This document shows, one piece after another, positions 7,093 to 17,567 of a stretch of 64,000 nucleotides of DNA. A program made the position numbers and the translations under genes. Each line of letters opens with the position of its first letter. The first letter of the stretch is position 1. Under the pieces are notes generated by a model. That model did not search any database, was not told the DNA's origin, and saw only the letters and a list, made by a program, of their open reading frames with translations. The stretch is from Sutcliffiella cohnii (GTDB lineage: Bacteria > Bacillota > Bacilli > Bacillales > Bacillaceae_I). The stretch spans positions 3,154,501 to 3,218,500 of the forward strand of contig NZ_CP018866.1 in NCBI RefSeq assembly GCF_002250055.1. The letters are read 5' to 3'.

Positions 7093-7135
7093 TTTATTCG
7101 ACCTCCTTTATCTCACTTTTTTTATTACACAGGTA

Positions 7136-7164
7136 ATTATATCCAACATTACCATCCTTGTAAA
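7136..7164 (-). promoter_or_regulatory. Sigma-A promoter of the 26-aa ORF
   Basis: On the minus strand, TTTACA (7164-7159), a 17-bp spacer and a perfect TATAAT (7141-7136) are followed by a predicted start near 7129. Confidence 0.7.
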
Positions 7165-7192
7165 CATAATTTTTAGAATTTTATTTCGACAA

Positions 7193-7490
7193 ATTCAAAA
7201 GCGCAGGGCGTTCGATCAGCGGCGTACAAACTGGACCTTTCCTGTCGGAGATATAGGAAACACAGCGAACGAGAGAGAGCTGATGTTGACTTATCGACAG
7301 AAGGAAAGGGAAGTTTGCTAGCCGCTAACGCCCGGAGCTTAGACGATCAAAAGCGGATGCGGCTTGCTTAGGTCCAATCAAACTGGAGCTTTTCCGCAGG
7401 AGATAAAGGAAACACTTTGGGAGCCAAAGGGGAGATGATGTTGACTTGCGTAGGCAACTCGCCCTGGATGATAGGCTCTGGAGCTATAAG
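7193..7490. repeat. Two tandem copies of dispersed repeat family A, in a gene-free stretch
   Basis: The 7093-7517 stretch holds no convincing gene apart from promoter DNA. Two copies (about 7193-7350 and 7351-7490) share blocks such as GGAGATAxAGGAAACAC, GATGTTGACTT and an AAAAGCGGATGCGGCTTG-like head. The second copy and the copy at 43.6 kb have AACTGGAGCTTTTCCGCAGG in common. This resembles the intergenic palindromic repeats scattered through many Bacillaceae genomes. Confidence 0.7.
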
Positions 7491-7517
7491 GTCAAATTCT
7501 TTTGCATAAACAAAAGC

Positions 7518-7554
7518 AAAAAAAATAAGACCATCCACTAATAGGAACGGTCTT
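7518..7554 (-). terminator. Terminator of yrhC
   Basis: A 10-bp stem built on AAGACC/GGTCTT is followed by a long T-run on the minus strand, overlapping the yrhC stop. Confidence 0.8.
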
Positions 7555-7786
7555 AATCTTCTTGTTGTTCATTAATTAGTTTTTTTAACTTTCTCGTTTG
7601 AAATACAAAGAAGATTGCTAGAGCAAGGAAAAGAGATGTTGTACCCATCATTAAATAAATTTGAAGTGGCTCTTTGCCTGCATGTTGAAATGCTACACCA
7701 ATATATAAAAATACACTCACAGTCATTAAAATCATTGCATATCTTTGATAATCTTTCATTCTAGTTTTTAGTTTTTGAATATCCAC
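7553..7786 (-). CDS. yrhC: YrhC-family membrane protein
   Basis: This 77-residue protein has two transmembrane segments (about residues 18-35 and 46-66) and a basic C-terminus ending in KKLINEQQED. Length and topology match YrhC, whose gene is the last of the yrrT-mtnN-mccA-mccB operon in B. subtilis. Here it stands apart from that operon, with the carboxypeptidase and sigma-factor genes in between. GTG 7786 was chosen because AGAGGTGA lies at good spacing. Function unknown. Confidence 0.7.
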   Translation of the reverse strand: MDIQKLKTRMKDYQRYAMILMTVSVFLYIGVAFQHAGKEPLQIYLMMGTTSLFLALAIFFVFQTRKLKKLINEQQED

Positions 7787-7851
7787 TAAAATCACCTCTG
7801 TATCTACTACTTTATCATAAATAGCTGTTATTCTCTGTTTGTAAATATTGT

Positions 7852-7890
7852 AAAAAAAAAGAGATGACCTCCATGGAAGTCACCTCTTTT
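7852..7890 (-). terminator. Terminator of the M32 carboxypeptidase gene
   Basis: A 15-bp stem (AAAGAGATGACCTCC with its GGAAGTCACCTCTTT partner) is followed by nine Ts on the minus strand. Confidence 0.9.
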
Positions 7891-7894
7891 CATC

Positions 7895-9430
7895 TTAAAT
7901 ATTGTATACTGCTGTATATTTTTCTTCTAAATACTCTACTAAATATTTCGCGTTAAGTTCTTCTCCTGTTACTTTTACGATTAATTCGTTTGGAGTATAC
8001 AGTTTCCCATATTGATGGATGTTTTCACGTAGCCACTCACGAATTTCCGAGAAGTTTCCAGTTTCAATGTGAGTGTAAAATTCCGGCATTTCCTTTAATA
8101 TCGTATTTAACATTTGAGCAGCATATAGGTTGCCTAAGGAATACGATGGGAAGTAGCCGAAACCACCAAATGACCAGTGAATATCTTGCAACACCCCAAC
8201 TGTATCCGTATCCGGTGTTACATTTAAATAGTCCTTCATCTTTTCATTCCATACTTTTGGCAAGTCTTTCACTTCAATTTCTCCACCAATTAACGCCTTT
8301 TCAATCTCATAGCGAATCATTATGTGAAGATTATAGGTTAATTCATCCGCTTCGACACGAATAAAACTAGGCTCTACAAGGTTAACGGAACGGTAGAAAT
8401 CTTCAAGTGATACATCTTGTAATTGTGTTGGAAAATGATCCTGTAAATCCCCATAAAAGTAAGTCCAAAACTCTTTACTACGAGCTACCATATTTTCTAA
8501 GAAACGAGATTGAGACTCATGAATACCGAAAGACGTTCCACGACGAATTACTTTTCCTTCAAACTCTTCATTTACCCCTTGCTCATACATTCCATGACCA
8601 GCTTCATGAATCGTTCCGAAGATTGCTGAGCGAACATTTTCCTCTAGATAACGAGTTGTAATACGAACGTCTCCAGTATTAACTGACTGCGCGAAAGGAT
8701 GTACCGTCTCATCTAAACGACCGCCGTTCATATCAAAGCCTAATAACGGAAGGATATACTGGTTAAATTTCTTTTGTGCGTCAATATCATATTTTTGTGC
8801 AAAAATATCTTTACGCGGTTGAGAACTAGATTGCTGAATACGGTTTAATAGATTTACTGATTTTTCACGAAGCTCTTTAAATAATGGATCGAGTTTTTCG
8901 ACTGTTAACCCCGGCTCGAACTCGTTTAATAACGCATTATACGGATGTCCTTCATACCCGTAATATTCAGCAAACTTCTTTTTGATTGTAACAATTTTTT
9001 CTAACACTGGTGCGAAGGAAGAAAAATTATTATTAGCTCGAGCTTCTTCCCAAACTTGGTTCGCATTGTTTACAAGAATGACATACTCTTGATATTCAGC
9101 TGTTGGAATTTTTTTGGATTTTTCGTATTGATTTTTTCTCTCCCTAATACAAGCCTTTGTTACATCATCCAACTGCTCGTATACGCCTTCCTCTGTTAAT
9201 ACTTGTAAGCAGTTACCCATTTCTTCTGAAATCGAAAGTTTAAAAGATTCGGTTGACAGTGTTCCGATCGCTTTAGAGAAGAACTTTCTCCCTTTTTTTG
9301 GAGCCACCGTTTTAGAATCCCAACCTAATAAGCCTAGCACATCACTATAATGGCATAGTTTTTCATCTAAAAGATTAAATGTTTCTAAAGCAGATTGAAC
9401 TTTTGCATCTAGTGCAGGTGAAGTTGTCAT
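7895..9430 (-). CDS. ypwA: M32 family metallocarboxypeptidase
   Basis: The 511-residue, all-helical cytoplasmic zinc carboxypeptidase releases C-terminal residues from peptides. All M32 signatures are visible in order: HPF, DVRITTRY, HEAGH (His 275 to 279, zinc), HESQSR, FIRVEADELTY and GVLQDIHWSFGGFGYFPSY. The ATG at 9430 follows GGGGGAATACG; the longer upstream reading lacks a ribosome binding site. It is a single-gene unit ending in a strong terminator. Confidence 0.95.
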   Translation of the reverse strand: MTTSPALDAKVQSALETFNLLDEKLCHYSDVLGLLGWDSKTVAPKKGRKFFSKAIGTLSTESFKLSISEEMGNCLQVLTEEGVYEQLDDVTKACIRERKNQYEKSKKIPTAEYQEYVILVNNANQVWEEARANNNFSSFAPVLEKIVTIKKKFAEYYGYEGHPYNALLNEFEPGLTVEKLDPLFKELREKSVNLLNRIQQSSSQPRKDIFAQKYDIDAQKKFNQYILPLLGFDMNGGRLDETVHPFAQSVNTGDVRITTRYLEENVRSAIFGTIHEAGHGMYEQGVNEEFEGKVIRRGTSFGIHESQSRFLENMVARSKEFWTYFYGDLQDHFPTQLQDVSLEDFYRSVNLVEPSFIRVEADELTYNLHIMIRYEIEKALIGGEIEVKDLPKVWNEKMKDYLNVTPDTDTVGVLQDIHWSFGGFGYFPSYSLGNLYAAQMLNTILKEMPEFYTHIETGNFSEIREWLRENIHQYGKLYTPNELIVKVTGEELNAKYLVEYLEEKYTAVYNI

Positions 9431-9551
9431 CGTATTCCCCCAAATATGAAATTTATGAATATTATGTATCCTGAAAAATATTATATCACGGATTATTTCG
9501 GTAAACGAGGAATAACGTTTTGACATAAAAAATGAATTTTACATTTTTCAC

Positions 9552-9577
9552 AACTTTTCCTTTAGCTAGCCGTCTAA
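9552..9577 (+). promoter_or_regulatory. ECF-type promoter, probably autoregulatory
   Basis: AAC (9552-9554), 16 bases, then CGTCTAA (9571-9577) matches the extracytoplasmic-function promoter form (-35 AAC, -10 CGTC). It lies 34 bases upstream of the ECF sigma start, so the sigma factor probably drives its own operon. Confidence 0.6.
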
Positions 9578-9611
9578 ACAGTGATAATTTTAAAAGAGAG
9601 GAGTGAACGTA

Positions 9612-10136
9612 TTGATAGATAAACGAGAATCTGAAATAGAACAATGGTATCGCCAGTACCATCAAACGATCTATAAATACATAGTGGTACTTGTAAAAGA
9701 TCCACAACAAGCTGAAGATTTAACACATGAAACGTTTGTCAAAGCGTATAAAAATTTCGATAGATTCCGTAGAGATTCTTCTCCCAAAACGTGGTTATTT
9801 CGAATTGCACATAACGTAACGGTCGATTATATAAGAAAAATGAAACCGATTCAATTATTTAAAGAAGTATTTCGGAATAAAGGAGAACAAGGCTTATCTG
9901 CGGAAGAGATTTTTATTATTAAGGAAAACTCTGAAGAACTTTTTGTAGCATTAAGTGAACTAAAAGACTCATATAAACAAGTGATCTTACTTAGAAAAGT
10001 AAAAGGTTTTTCGATTGAAGAAACGGCATTGATTTTAAATTGTTCCGAAAGCAAAGTAAAAGCAACGATGTTCCGAGCGCTGAAAGCATTAAAGGAAAAA
10101 TTAAAAAAGGAGGTAACATTTTATGAATACGGATGA
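9612..10136 (+). CDS. ECF sigma-70 family RNA polymerase sigma factor
   Basis: The 174-residue protein has only regions 2 and 4. Region 2 shows DPQQAEDLTHETFVKAYKNF and KTWLFRIAHNVTVDYIRK. Region 4 shows ELKDSYKQVILLRKVKGFSI and the HTH of ETALILNCSESKVKATMFRA. TTG 9612 was preferred to GTG 9603, which sits directly on the AGAGAGGAG ribosome binding site. It overlaps the anti-sigma gene by 14 bases, with that gene's AGGAGG inside it. It resembles SigX/SigM/SigV-class factors but I cannot assign one. The likely signal is cell-envelope stress. Confidence 0.9.
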   Translation: MIDKRESEIEQWYRQYHQTIYKYIVVLVKDPQQAEDLTHETFVKAYKNFDRFRRDSSPKTWLFRIAHNVTVDYIRKMKPIQLFKEVFRNKGEQGLSAEEIFIIKENSEELFVALSELKDSYKQVILLRKVKGFSIEETALILNCSESKVKATMFRALKALKEKLKKEVTFYEYG

Positions 10137-10896
10137 GAATGTTTTAGATCGAACCTTAAAAAGATTGGAGTATGATACAGAGTGGGACATCGACCGAGCG
10201 GAAGTTACTTTACAAAGATTAAAAAGTGATATAGCTGTTCAAAAACGAAAGGCTAACATATTTAAAAGGTTTTATGTTGCATCTATTCTCTCTTCTGTGG
10301 CCCTCATTGCATTTTTTATTGTATCTAATGTACAGACTATTAAAGATACTACTAGTTCGTTTTTAAATATGAGCGGTAGTTCAACTGCCCTTTATTACGA
10401 AGAAAACGACAGAATTATTTTAACGGATAAAGGATTAGAGCGTACTGTATTTCCAGTGGATGCGGAAAAACATATGGAACGTATTATTGGAGCTCCTGAA
10501 TTATCCATGTACCTTACAGAAGATAAAACATTAACCGGTCAAGCAGTTTATATGTATGCTTTAGGTGGTAGCATAAGTATACACACGCAAAAAAATGAAA
10601 GAACCGTTGATGAAACTATGGAGCTATTACTTCCTCATAAAAAATTTCCAGCCACTTCCTATACATCGGAAGAAATTCAGATTGGTAATGAGAGAGGAGT
10701 ATTGACACAATCCAACCAAGAATATGGTGGAGTACATTTACAAGTTGTAACAGAAAATTTTATTTATTATTTTTATATTTATAACGACCTTACTATCAAG
10801 ACTTCTTCAGATGAGGAAATACAATTAATGAAGGACGATTTAATTCAACTCGCTTCTCTTCTCAACTATGAAAATGAGCATTTGAGCTGGAAATAA
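10123..10896 (+). CDS. Membrane-anchored anti-sigma factor (putative)
   Basis: The 257-residue protein has an acidic/basic cytoplasmic part (1-48), one transmembrane segment (about 49-68, VASILSSVALIAFFIVS) and an outside domain of about 185 residues. The single-span layout and translational coupling to an ECF sigma gene are the standard arrangement for a sigma/anti-sigma pair. No zinc (ZAS) motif HxxxCxxC is present, so inhibition would be of the non-ZAS kind. Family beyond this is not recognised. The rightward terminator follows directly. Confidence 0.75.
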   Translation: MNTDENVLDRTLKRLEYDTEWDIDRAEVTLQRLKSDIAVQKRKANIFKRFYVASILSSVALIAFFIVSNVQTIKDTTSSFLNMSGSSTALYYEENDRIILTDKGLERTVFPVDAEKHMERIIGAPELSMYLTEDKTLTGQAVYMYALGGSISIHTQKNERTVDETMELLLPHKKFPATSYTSEEIQIGNERGVLTQSNQEYGGVHLQVVTENFIYYFYIYNDLTIKTSSDEEIQLMKDDLIQLASLLNYENEHLSWK

Positions 10897-10901
10897 ACAA
10901 G

Positions 10902-10934
10902 AAAACGAGCTAGAAAGAAACTAGCTCGTTTTTT

Positions 10935-10937
<3 letters not shown>
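10902..10937. terminator. Convergent terminator of the anti-sigma gene and mccB
   Basis: A 9-bp perfect stem (ACGAGCTAG/CTAGCTCGT) has Ts on the plus strand (eight) and a shorter run on the minus strand. Confidence 0.85.
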
Positions 10938-12997
<2,060 letters not shown>

Positions 12998-13017
12998 GAC
13001 CTTTTCCTCCAGATTGT

Positions 13018-13716
13018 TTACCCTTTTAATTCGGTTAACATATTTTCAATGAGCTGAGAAGAATGAAGAGCTGCCTTGCTTAAAAATTGTTCAAATGACA
13101 CATTCGACTCTTTTCCTGCAATATCGGAAAGGGCACGAATGACGACAAATGGAGTTTGAAATGCATGGCATACTTGAGCGATTGCTGCGGCTTCCATTTC
13201 AGCTGCATATAGGTTCGGCATTTTTTCACGTACAGCCTCCACGCGAACAGGATCATTCATAAACGAATCTCCAGTTGCAATTAGCCCTTCAACTACTTGC
13301 ATTCCAGAAACATGTTCTGCTGCTTTTTTCGCAACTTCCATTAGCTTTTCGTCTGCTACAAAAGCAGCTGGTAGACCTGGCACTTGACCGTATTCATAAC
13401 CAAACACCGTTACATCTACATCATGGTGACGAACTTCTGTTGAAATAACTACATCTCCAACATTTAAAGAAGATAAAAAGCCACCTGCAGAACCAGTATT
13501 AATAACAACGTCTGGTTTAAAATTATTTAGCAGAATCGTTGTACTTAACGCTGCATTTACTTTTCCGATACCTGATTTTAATAATGTTACTTGAACACCA
13601 TTTAATGTTCCGCTGTAAAATTCACAGCCTGCAATTGTTGTTTGCTCCATGTTTTCTATTTTGTCTCGTAAAATTGTTACCTCTTCTTCCATTGCTCCGA
13701 TTATTGCTACGTTCAT
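13018..13716 (-). CDS. mtnN: 5'-methylthioadenosine/S-adenosylhomocysteine nucleosidase
   Basis: MtnN removes adenine from methylthioadenosine and S-adenosylhomocysteine, products of SAM use. The 232-residue protein shows GAMEEEV at the start, the NTGSAGG loop, [10 protein letters not shown] (ribose-binding Glu) and the catalytic Asp in RALSDIAG. It lies between yrrT and mccA and feeds homocysteine recovery. Confidence 0.96.
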   Translation of the reverse strand: MNVAIIGAMEEEVTILRDKIENMEQTTIAGCEFYSGTLNGVQVTLLKSGIGKVNAALSTTILLNNFKPDVVINTGSAGGFLSSLNVGDVVISTEVRHHDVDVTVFGYEYGQVPGLPAAFVADEKLMEVAKKAAEHVSGMQVVEGLIATGDSFMNDPVRVEAVREKMPNLYAAEMEAAAIAQVCHAFQTPFVVIRALSDIAGKESNVSFEQFLSKAALHSSQLIENMLTELKG

Positions 13717-13740
13717 GTATAATTCCCTCGCTTTAAACGT

Positions 13741-14382
13741 TTAGTTTTTCGTCGCTTCCATCACCCAAACAAAATGATTAAACCTCGTAAACTGAACAGA
13801 AAATCCGTATTTTTCTACAATCTGCTTCAGTACGGGGATGGTTGTATAGTATTCCGTTTTTAAGTCTTCTGCTAGGTTTAGGAATTGATTTTTTTCTGCA
13901 TGAGTAATTGTTACTTGATAAGCATTTTTATCTTCGAACATTGTATCAGCAAATACTATTTTACCATTTTTACTAAGCATGTTGCTATAAAGCTCGATCG
14001 CTTTCTCTTTTTCTTCGTCTGTTAAATGATGAAAAGCATAACTACTTACGATGGAATGAACTTCTTCGTCTATAGGTGGAAACTGTAAAAAATCTCCGTC
14101 CATTACTTTTACATGATTCGAAAGCTTCTCCTCCGCAATTTCTCTCATGGAAGGTGATGGTTCTATACCATAAACAGGTAAATGTTTATTTAATAAATGT
14201 TGCGTTAAATTTCCAGTACCTACACCAAATTCTAATACGTTACCTATCGCTTTATTTGCTACATCTTTTAATATATCCTCATATCCACGGAATACTTCCG
14301 TATATTCAACATCTTGACCAGAAACTGTTGCATCGTAATAGTTAGCCCAATCTTCAAAAAGCTCGATAAACTCTCTGCCCAT
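13741..14382 (-). CDS. yrrT: Class I SAM-dependent methyltransferase YrrT
   Basis: The 213-residue Rossmann methyltransferase has motif I VLEFGVGTGNLT, the acidic end of strand 2 in YGIEPS, and SSYAFHHLTDEEK. The start MGREFIELFEDWA matches the B. subtilis protein and sits 8 bases after GGAG, so ATG 14382 was chosen over upstream GTG/ATG. It is first in the operon; the substrate is unknown. CymR is the known repressor of this operon in B. subtilis, and the sequence ATAGGAATTATAT just upstream is a possible part of its site. Confidence 0.88.
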   Translation of the reverse strand: MGREFIELFEDWANYYDATVSGQDVEYTEVFRGYEDILKDVANKAIGNVLEFGVGTGNLTQHLLNKHLPVYGIEPSPSMREIAEEKLSNHVKVMDGDFLQFPPIDEEVHSIVSSYAFHHLTDEEKEKAIELYSNMLSKNGKIVFADTMFEDKNAYQVTITHAEKNQFLNLAEDLKTEYYTTIPVLKQIVEKYGFSVQFTRFNHFVWVMEATKN

Positions 14383-14565
14383 TTTCATCACTCCGAATAA
14401 TTTATATAATTCCTATAAGTATAGTATGAATTAAAATAATAACTGTTCTTAATCTACCATACATACACCATTTCATCAATAAAAATGTACTTGATTCCAT
14501 TGTTTTCTTCTTATAGATTATTTGGTAGGATAGGCTAATAGGATTTGTTTTTGGAGGGACTAATA

Positions 14566-14778
14566 ATGAATTTAGATTTTCAACTGTTAGAGGATAAAAT
14601 TGAATTTTTTGAAGCTGCAAATATAAAAGAATTACAAAAAAAAATCGACGAACAAATTGAACATAACCGAGCGATACTTTTAGCTGTACATTCTGTCTCA
14701 CACCAAATGCATGTAACAGAAGAAGGCAAAACATTTTATAGCGCAGTCGTTCATTTTAAATTAAAGAAAAACATTTAG
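14566..14778 (+). CDS. yrzA: DUF2536 family protein YrzA
   Basis: A 70-residue soluble protein begins MNLDFQLLEDKIEFFEA and has the conserved AILLAVHSVSHQMHVTEEGK stretch and SAVVHFK end of the DUF2536/YrzA family. ATG 14566 follows GGAGGGAC. It is divergent from yrrT. Function unknown. Confidence 0.85.
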   Translation: MNLDFQLLEDKIEFFEAANIKELQKKIDEQIEHNRAILLAVHSVSHQMHVTEEGKTFYSAVVHFKLKKNI

Positions 14779-14789
14779 TATTTTGGCAA

Positions 14790-14945
14790 TCGGAGGAAAA
14801 GGGAAGTTTGAGCTTGACCTAGCCGCCGAAGCTAGACATCTCCCCGCGGGGACGCACAGGACGTGCTAGTGTCGACCGTGCGACAGACGAAAGCGGTACG
14901 GTCGACCAAGCAAGCGTCTGTAGCGAAGTGAAACGAACAAGCTTA
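14790..14945. repeat. Chimeric copy of repeat families A and B
   Basis: The left part (GGAGGAAAAGGGAAGTTTGA, then CCGAAGCTAGAC) matches the 3' portion of family A. The right part, on the minus strand, reads GTTTCACTTCGCTACAGACG then CTTGCTT, the head of family B, and includes CCCCGCGGGG. It contains no gene. It lies between yrzA and the yrrS terminator. Confidence 0.65.
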
Positions 14946-14981
14946 TATCTGCAATCCTACTTTAAGGATGGTTAGACATAC

Positions 14982-15018
14982 AAAAAAGTGCACCCATTTA
15001 TCCGGATGCACTTTTTTT
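14982..15018 (-). terminator. Terminator of yrrS
   Basis: The stem AAAGTGCATCC pairs with GGGTGCACTTT, followed by Ts on the minus strand, just after the yrrS stop. Confidence 0.85.
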
Positions 15019-15024
15019 CGTATC

Positions 15025-15675
15025 TTACATATCCTTATCAACCGTTTGCTCTAGCTTAACAGGCTTCCAACCTTCATTTGTGACCCATTGTAAATACACT
15101 CTGTAATGCTCATTAGAAGCTTTCACCGTTACTCGAGCAATTGCAGCATGCTCATTTCCACCGTTTCCTAAAAACCATAACGTATAATCATTTTCCTGTA
15201 CACCTAATGCACGATTAATCGCAAGAATTTTCTCCGACCAATCTACATGATTTGGATCATAAACCGAAGCATGTGGCTCTTGCTGGTTAGTACCAACTGG
15301 TGCCCAATTACCAGTTAACGTTCGAATAATAGTTTCATCATCCGATACTTCCTCTTCCATTGTAACTGGTTCTTCTTCTTCATTACTTTCCTCAGTAGCT
15401 GGTGGCTCTTCTGATTCGTTCGCTTGTTCTTCAGGCTCTTCTTCCGTTACACCTGTTTCCTCTTCTTCAGGCTCCTTATTCTCTTGTGAATCTCCTACAA
15501 CAGGGTTCTCATCGTTGTTCGTTGTTGCTGGTGCAGTTGAACTACTTCCGAAAAAAAGTTTTACGGAAAAGAAAATGATTAATAAAAACACAATCGCAAT
15601 TAAAATATTATAAATTTTATTAGATTTCTTTTTTCTAGCTGTACGACTATATCTTGGTCCGCTTACGTAAGACAA
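15025..15675 (-). CDS. yrrS: YrrS family (DUF1510) membrane protein
   Basis: The 216-residue protein has a basic cytoplasmic N-terminus, one transmembrane segment (about 22-43), a long Glu-rich low-complexity linker (about 55-112) and a C-terminal DUF1510 domain (TLTGNWAPVGTNQ, then WVTNEGWKPVKLEQTVD). The start is TTG 15675 behind GGAGGAG. It follows pbpI by 34 bases, as in B. subtilis, where the pair is linked to sporulation. Its biochemical role is unknown. Confidence 0.88.
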   Translation of the reverse strand: MSYVSGPRYSRTARKKKSNKIYNILIAIVFLLIIFFSVKLFFGSSSTAPATTNNDENPVVGDSQENKEPEEEETGVTEEEPEEQANESEEPPATEESNEEEEPVTMEEEVSDDETIIRTLTGNWAPVGTNQQEPHASVYDPNHVDWSEKILAINRALGVQENDYTLWFLGNGGNEHAAIARVTVKASNEHYRVYLQWVTNEGWKPVKLEQTVDKDM

Positions 15676-15709
15676 TAGTTTCTCCTCCGTTTTTCTTTAT
15701 CTTTTTTTA

Positions 15710-17515
15710 TTATTGTAACAGGGCTCTCCCCTCTTTTAAAGTTTCATTGTGCTTATCCTTTTCAAAAATATTTTCTACCATTTGATAAAAAGCATTTGCC
15801 ATCGCCTTCCTACTGTTCTCCGTTTCTAAATCTACTACAACTAGTGCATATTTAGGTTTCTCAAACGGAAAGTAACCTGCAAACCACCGGTTAACTAAAG
15901 GAACTCCGTTACTATTTCGTAGACCGGTTTCCGCTGTTCCACTTTTTCCAGCTACAGCGTATGGTAACTTATGAAAACTATGACCAGTTCCTTTTTCGTT
16001 TTGAACAACTTCTCTCAATAAATGTTGCAATTTAATAGTTGTATATTTAGAGACTCCTTCCACCTTTAAAGAATGGGATGGAAATTCATAAAGTGGCGAA
16101 CCGGTACGGTAATGAATTCCCTTCACTACCTTTACCTCCATTGCTTTTCCTCCTCTAGCAATTGTGGCCATCATATTAGCAATCGCTAACGGTGTTACGC
16201 GCACTTCCTTCTGTCCTATTGAAGTTTGCGCGATTTCTTTTTGGCTGCGCTGACCATCACCCCATATAATTCCTGTTTCCTCTTGTGGAATTTGTTTAAA
16301 GTCCCTTAAATGAAAGACATTACCTTTCCAGCCGCTTGGCTCAATTAGACCAAGTCTACTAGCATATGTTTCGATAATACCAGGCATTTTCTGTTCTAAT
16401 TCATAACCTAATGATGCAAAAGTATAATTACAGCTTTGCGCAAAACTCTCTTCAAAGGATAACGCGCCCTGCCGCTCTCCTCTTTCACCGTATAAATTTA
16501 AATTACAGTCAAATGGACGATTAGCCTTCACTAAATTTTTTTCAATAGCGGCTGCGGCAATGACTGTTTTGAATACAGAGCCAGGGAATTGACGTTCCAA
16601 CATATAGTTTTTTGTCCCATTGTCTCCGAACGGGTCATTCCAATTAATATCCGGCTTTGAAACCATTGCAAGAACTTCATTTGTATCGATATCTAACAGT
16701 ACGATTCCACCTTTTTTTATCCCTGCCTTTTCTACTATCTCTTCGGCAATTTGTTGCACTTCTCGATCAATAGACGTTTGAATTGTTAATGGGTAATACG
16801 GATTAGCTGGTGCACTATACCTCACATCTAATCCAAAAAGAGGACCACCGTTTCGATCAACGTGGTACAACAGTTTTGTTGAACCTTCTGGTAATAAAAA
16901 TTCATCAAAGGCTAACTCTAATCCGGTGACACCAATAGGAGTTTTTTTGGAAAAATAATCCACTTTTATTTTATCTTCGTACCGATTCATAAATTCTCGT
17001 TCGTTTTCACTTGTTAAGCCAATTAAATGTTCCGCTTTTTTATCATCAATTCGAAATGAACGAACCATCGAAATGATTCCTGGAAACTGTAAGTCTGTTA
17101 TCTCTTGCATCTGCTTTTCTGTTAATTGAATTGCCTGACCGTTTCGCTCTAGCAATACTGGAGTAGTAATACTCTCCACTACCCGCTCTAATGTATATGA
17201 TGGAACATGTAAAATAGACGCAAGTTCTTCCTTCGGCCAATCTAATTTTTTTAAGAAGGGGAACAATATTACTGTTGGATAAAAATCGTGGGTAAGAGCT
17301 TTTCCATGTCGGTCTACGAAATGACCTCTACCTTCCTCGACAACTAAACTTTGCGTACGCTGTTCTACGCTTTTTTCTATTAAATTAATTCGTTTCGTTG
17401 AAAAAGATTCTGTACTTATCAGTTGAATTTGCATTAATCTACCAGTAAGGATTACAAATAATATAATTAAGAAAACACTTAAAGTTTGGATTCGGCCTTT
17501 CATCTTTTGATGCAT
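15710..17515 (-). CDS. pbpI: Class B penicillin-binding protein PbpI (PBP4b)
   Basis: This 601-residue peptidoglycan transpeptidase has an N-terminal membrane anchor (about 8-28) facing outward. The active-site motifs are present: SVFK (Ser 313, Lys 316), SCN (Ser 361) and KSG (Lys 524). It corresponds to B. subtilis YrrR/PbpI, which is spore-associated. The ATG at 17515 follows GAGGTGTTTTTT, a ribosome binding site that is also the 3' arm of the greA terminator. Confidence 0.93.
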   Translation of the reverse strand: MHQKMKGRIQTLSVFLIILFVILTGRLMQIQLISTESFSTKRINLIEKSVEQRTQSLVVEEGRGHFVDRHGKALTHDFYPTVILFPFLKKLDWPKEELASILHVPSYTLERVVESITTPVLLERNGQAIQLTEKQMQEITDLQFPGIISMVRSFRIDDKKAEHLIGLTSENEREFMNRYEDKIKVDYFSKKTPIGVTGLELAFDEFLLPEGSTKLLYHVDRNGGPLFGLDVRYSAPANPYYPLTIQTSIDREVQQIAEEIVEKAGIKKGGIVLLDIDTNEVLAMVSKPDINWNDPFGDNGTKNYMLERQFPGSVFKTVIAAAAIEKNLVKANRPFDCNLNLYGERGERQGALSFEESFAQSCNYTFASLGYELEQKMPGIIETYASRLGLIEPSGWKGNVFHLRDFKQIPQEETGIIWGDGQRSQKEIAQTSIGQKEVRVTPLAIANMMATIARGGKAMEVKVVKGIHYRTGSPLYEFPSHSLKVEGVSKYTTIKLQHLLREVVQNEKGTGHSFHKLPYAVAGKSGTAETGLRNSNGVPLVNRWFAGYFPFEKPKYALVVVDLETENSRKAMANAFYQMVENIFEKDKHNETLKEGRALLQ

Positions 17516-17552
17516 AAAAAACACCTCATCTTCATTTTGGACGAGGTGTTTC
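17516..17552 (-). terminator. greA terminator that contains the pbpI ribosome binding site
   Basis: A 9-bp stem (AAACACCTC against GAGGTGTTT) is followed by six Ts on the minus strand. The GAGGTG arm and T-run directly precede the pbpI ATG, so the hairpin would mask translation start in any greA read-through RNA. Confidence 0.75.
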
Positions 17553-17567
17553 TTTTTTAATCTTATA

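Noticed and set aside
7019..7321. 100-codon plus-strand reading frame with hydrophobic N-terminal segments
   Set aside because: It starts at a GTG with no ribosome binding site, is antisense to a well-supported promoter/26-aa ORF unit, and its second half runs into repeat family A.
14402..14500. 32-codon minus-strand frame (MESSTFLLMKW start) upstream of yrrT
   Set aside because: The ribosome binding site is poor and it occupies the expected promoter region of the yrrT operon.
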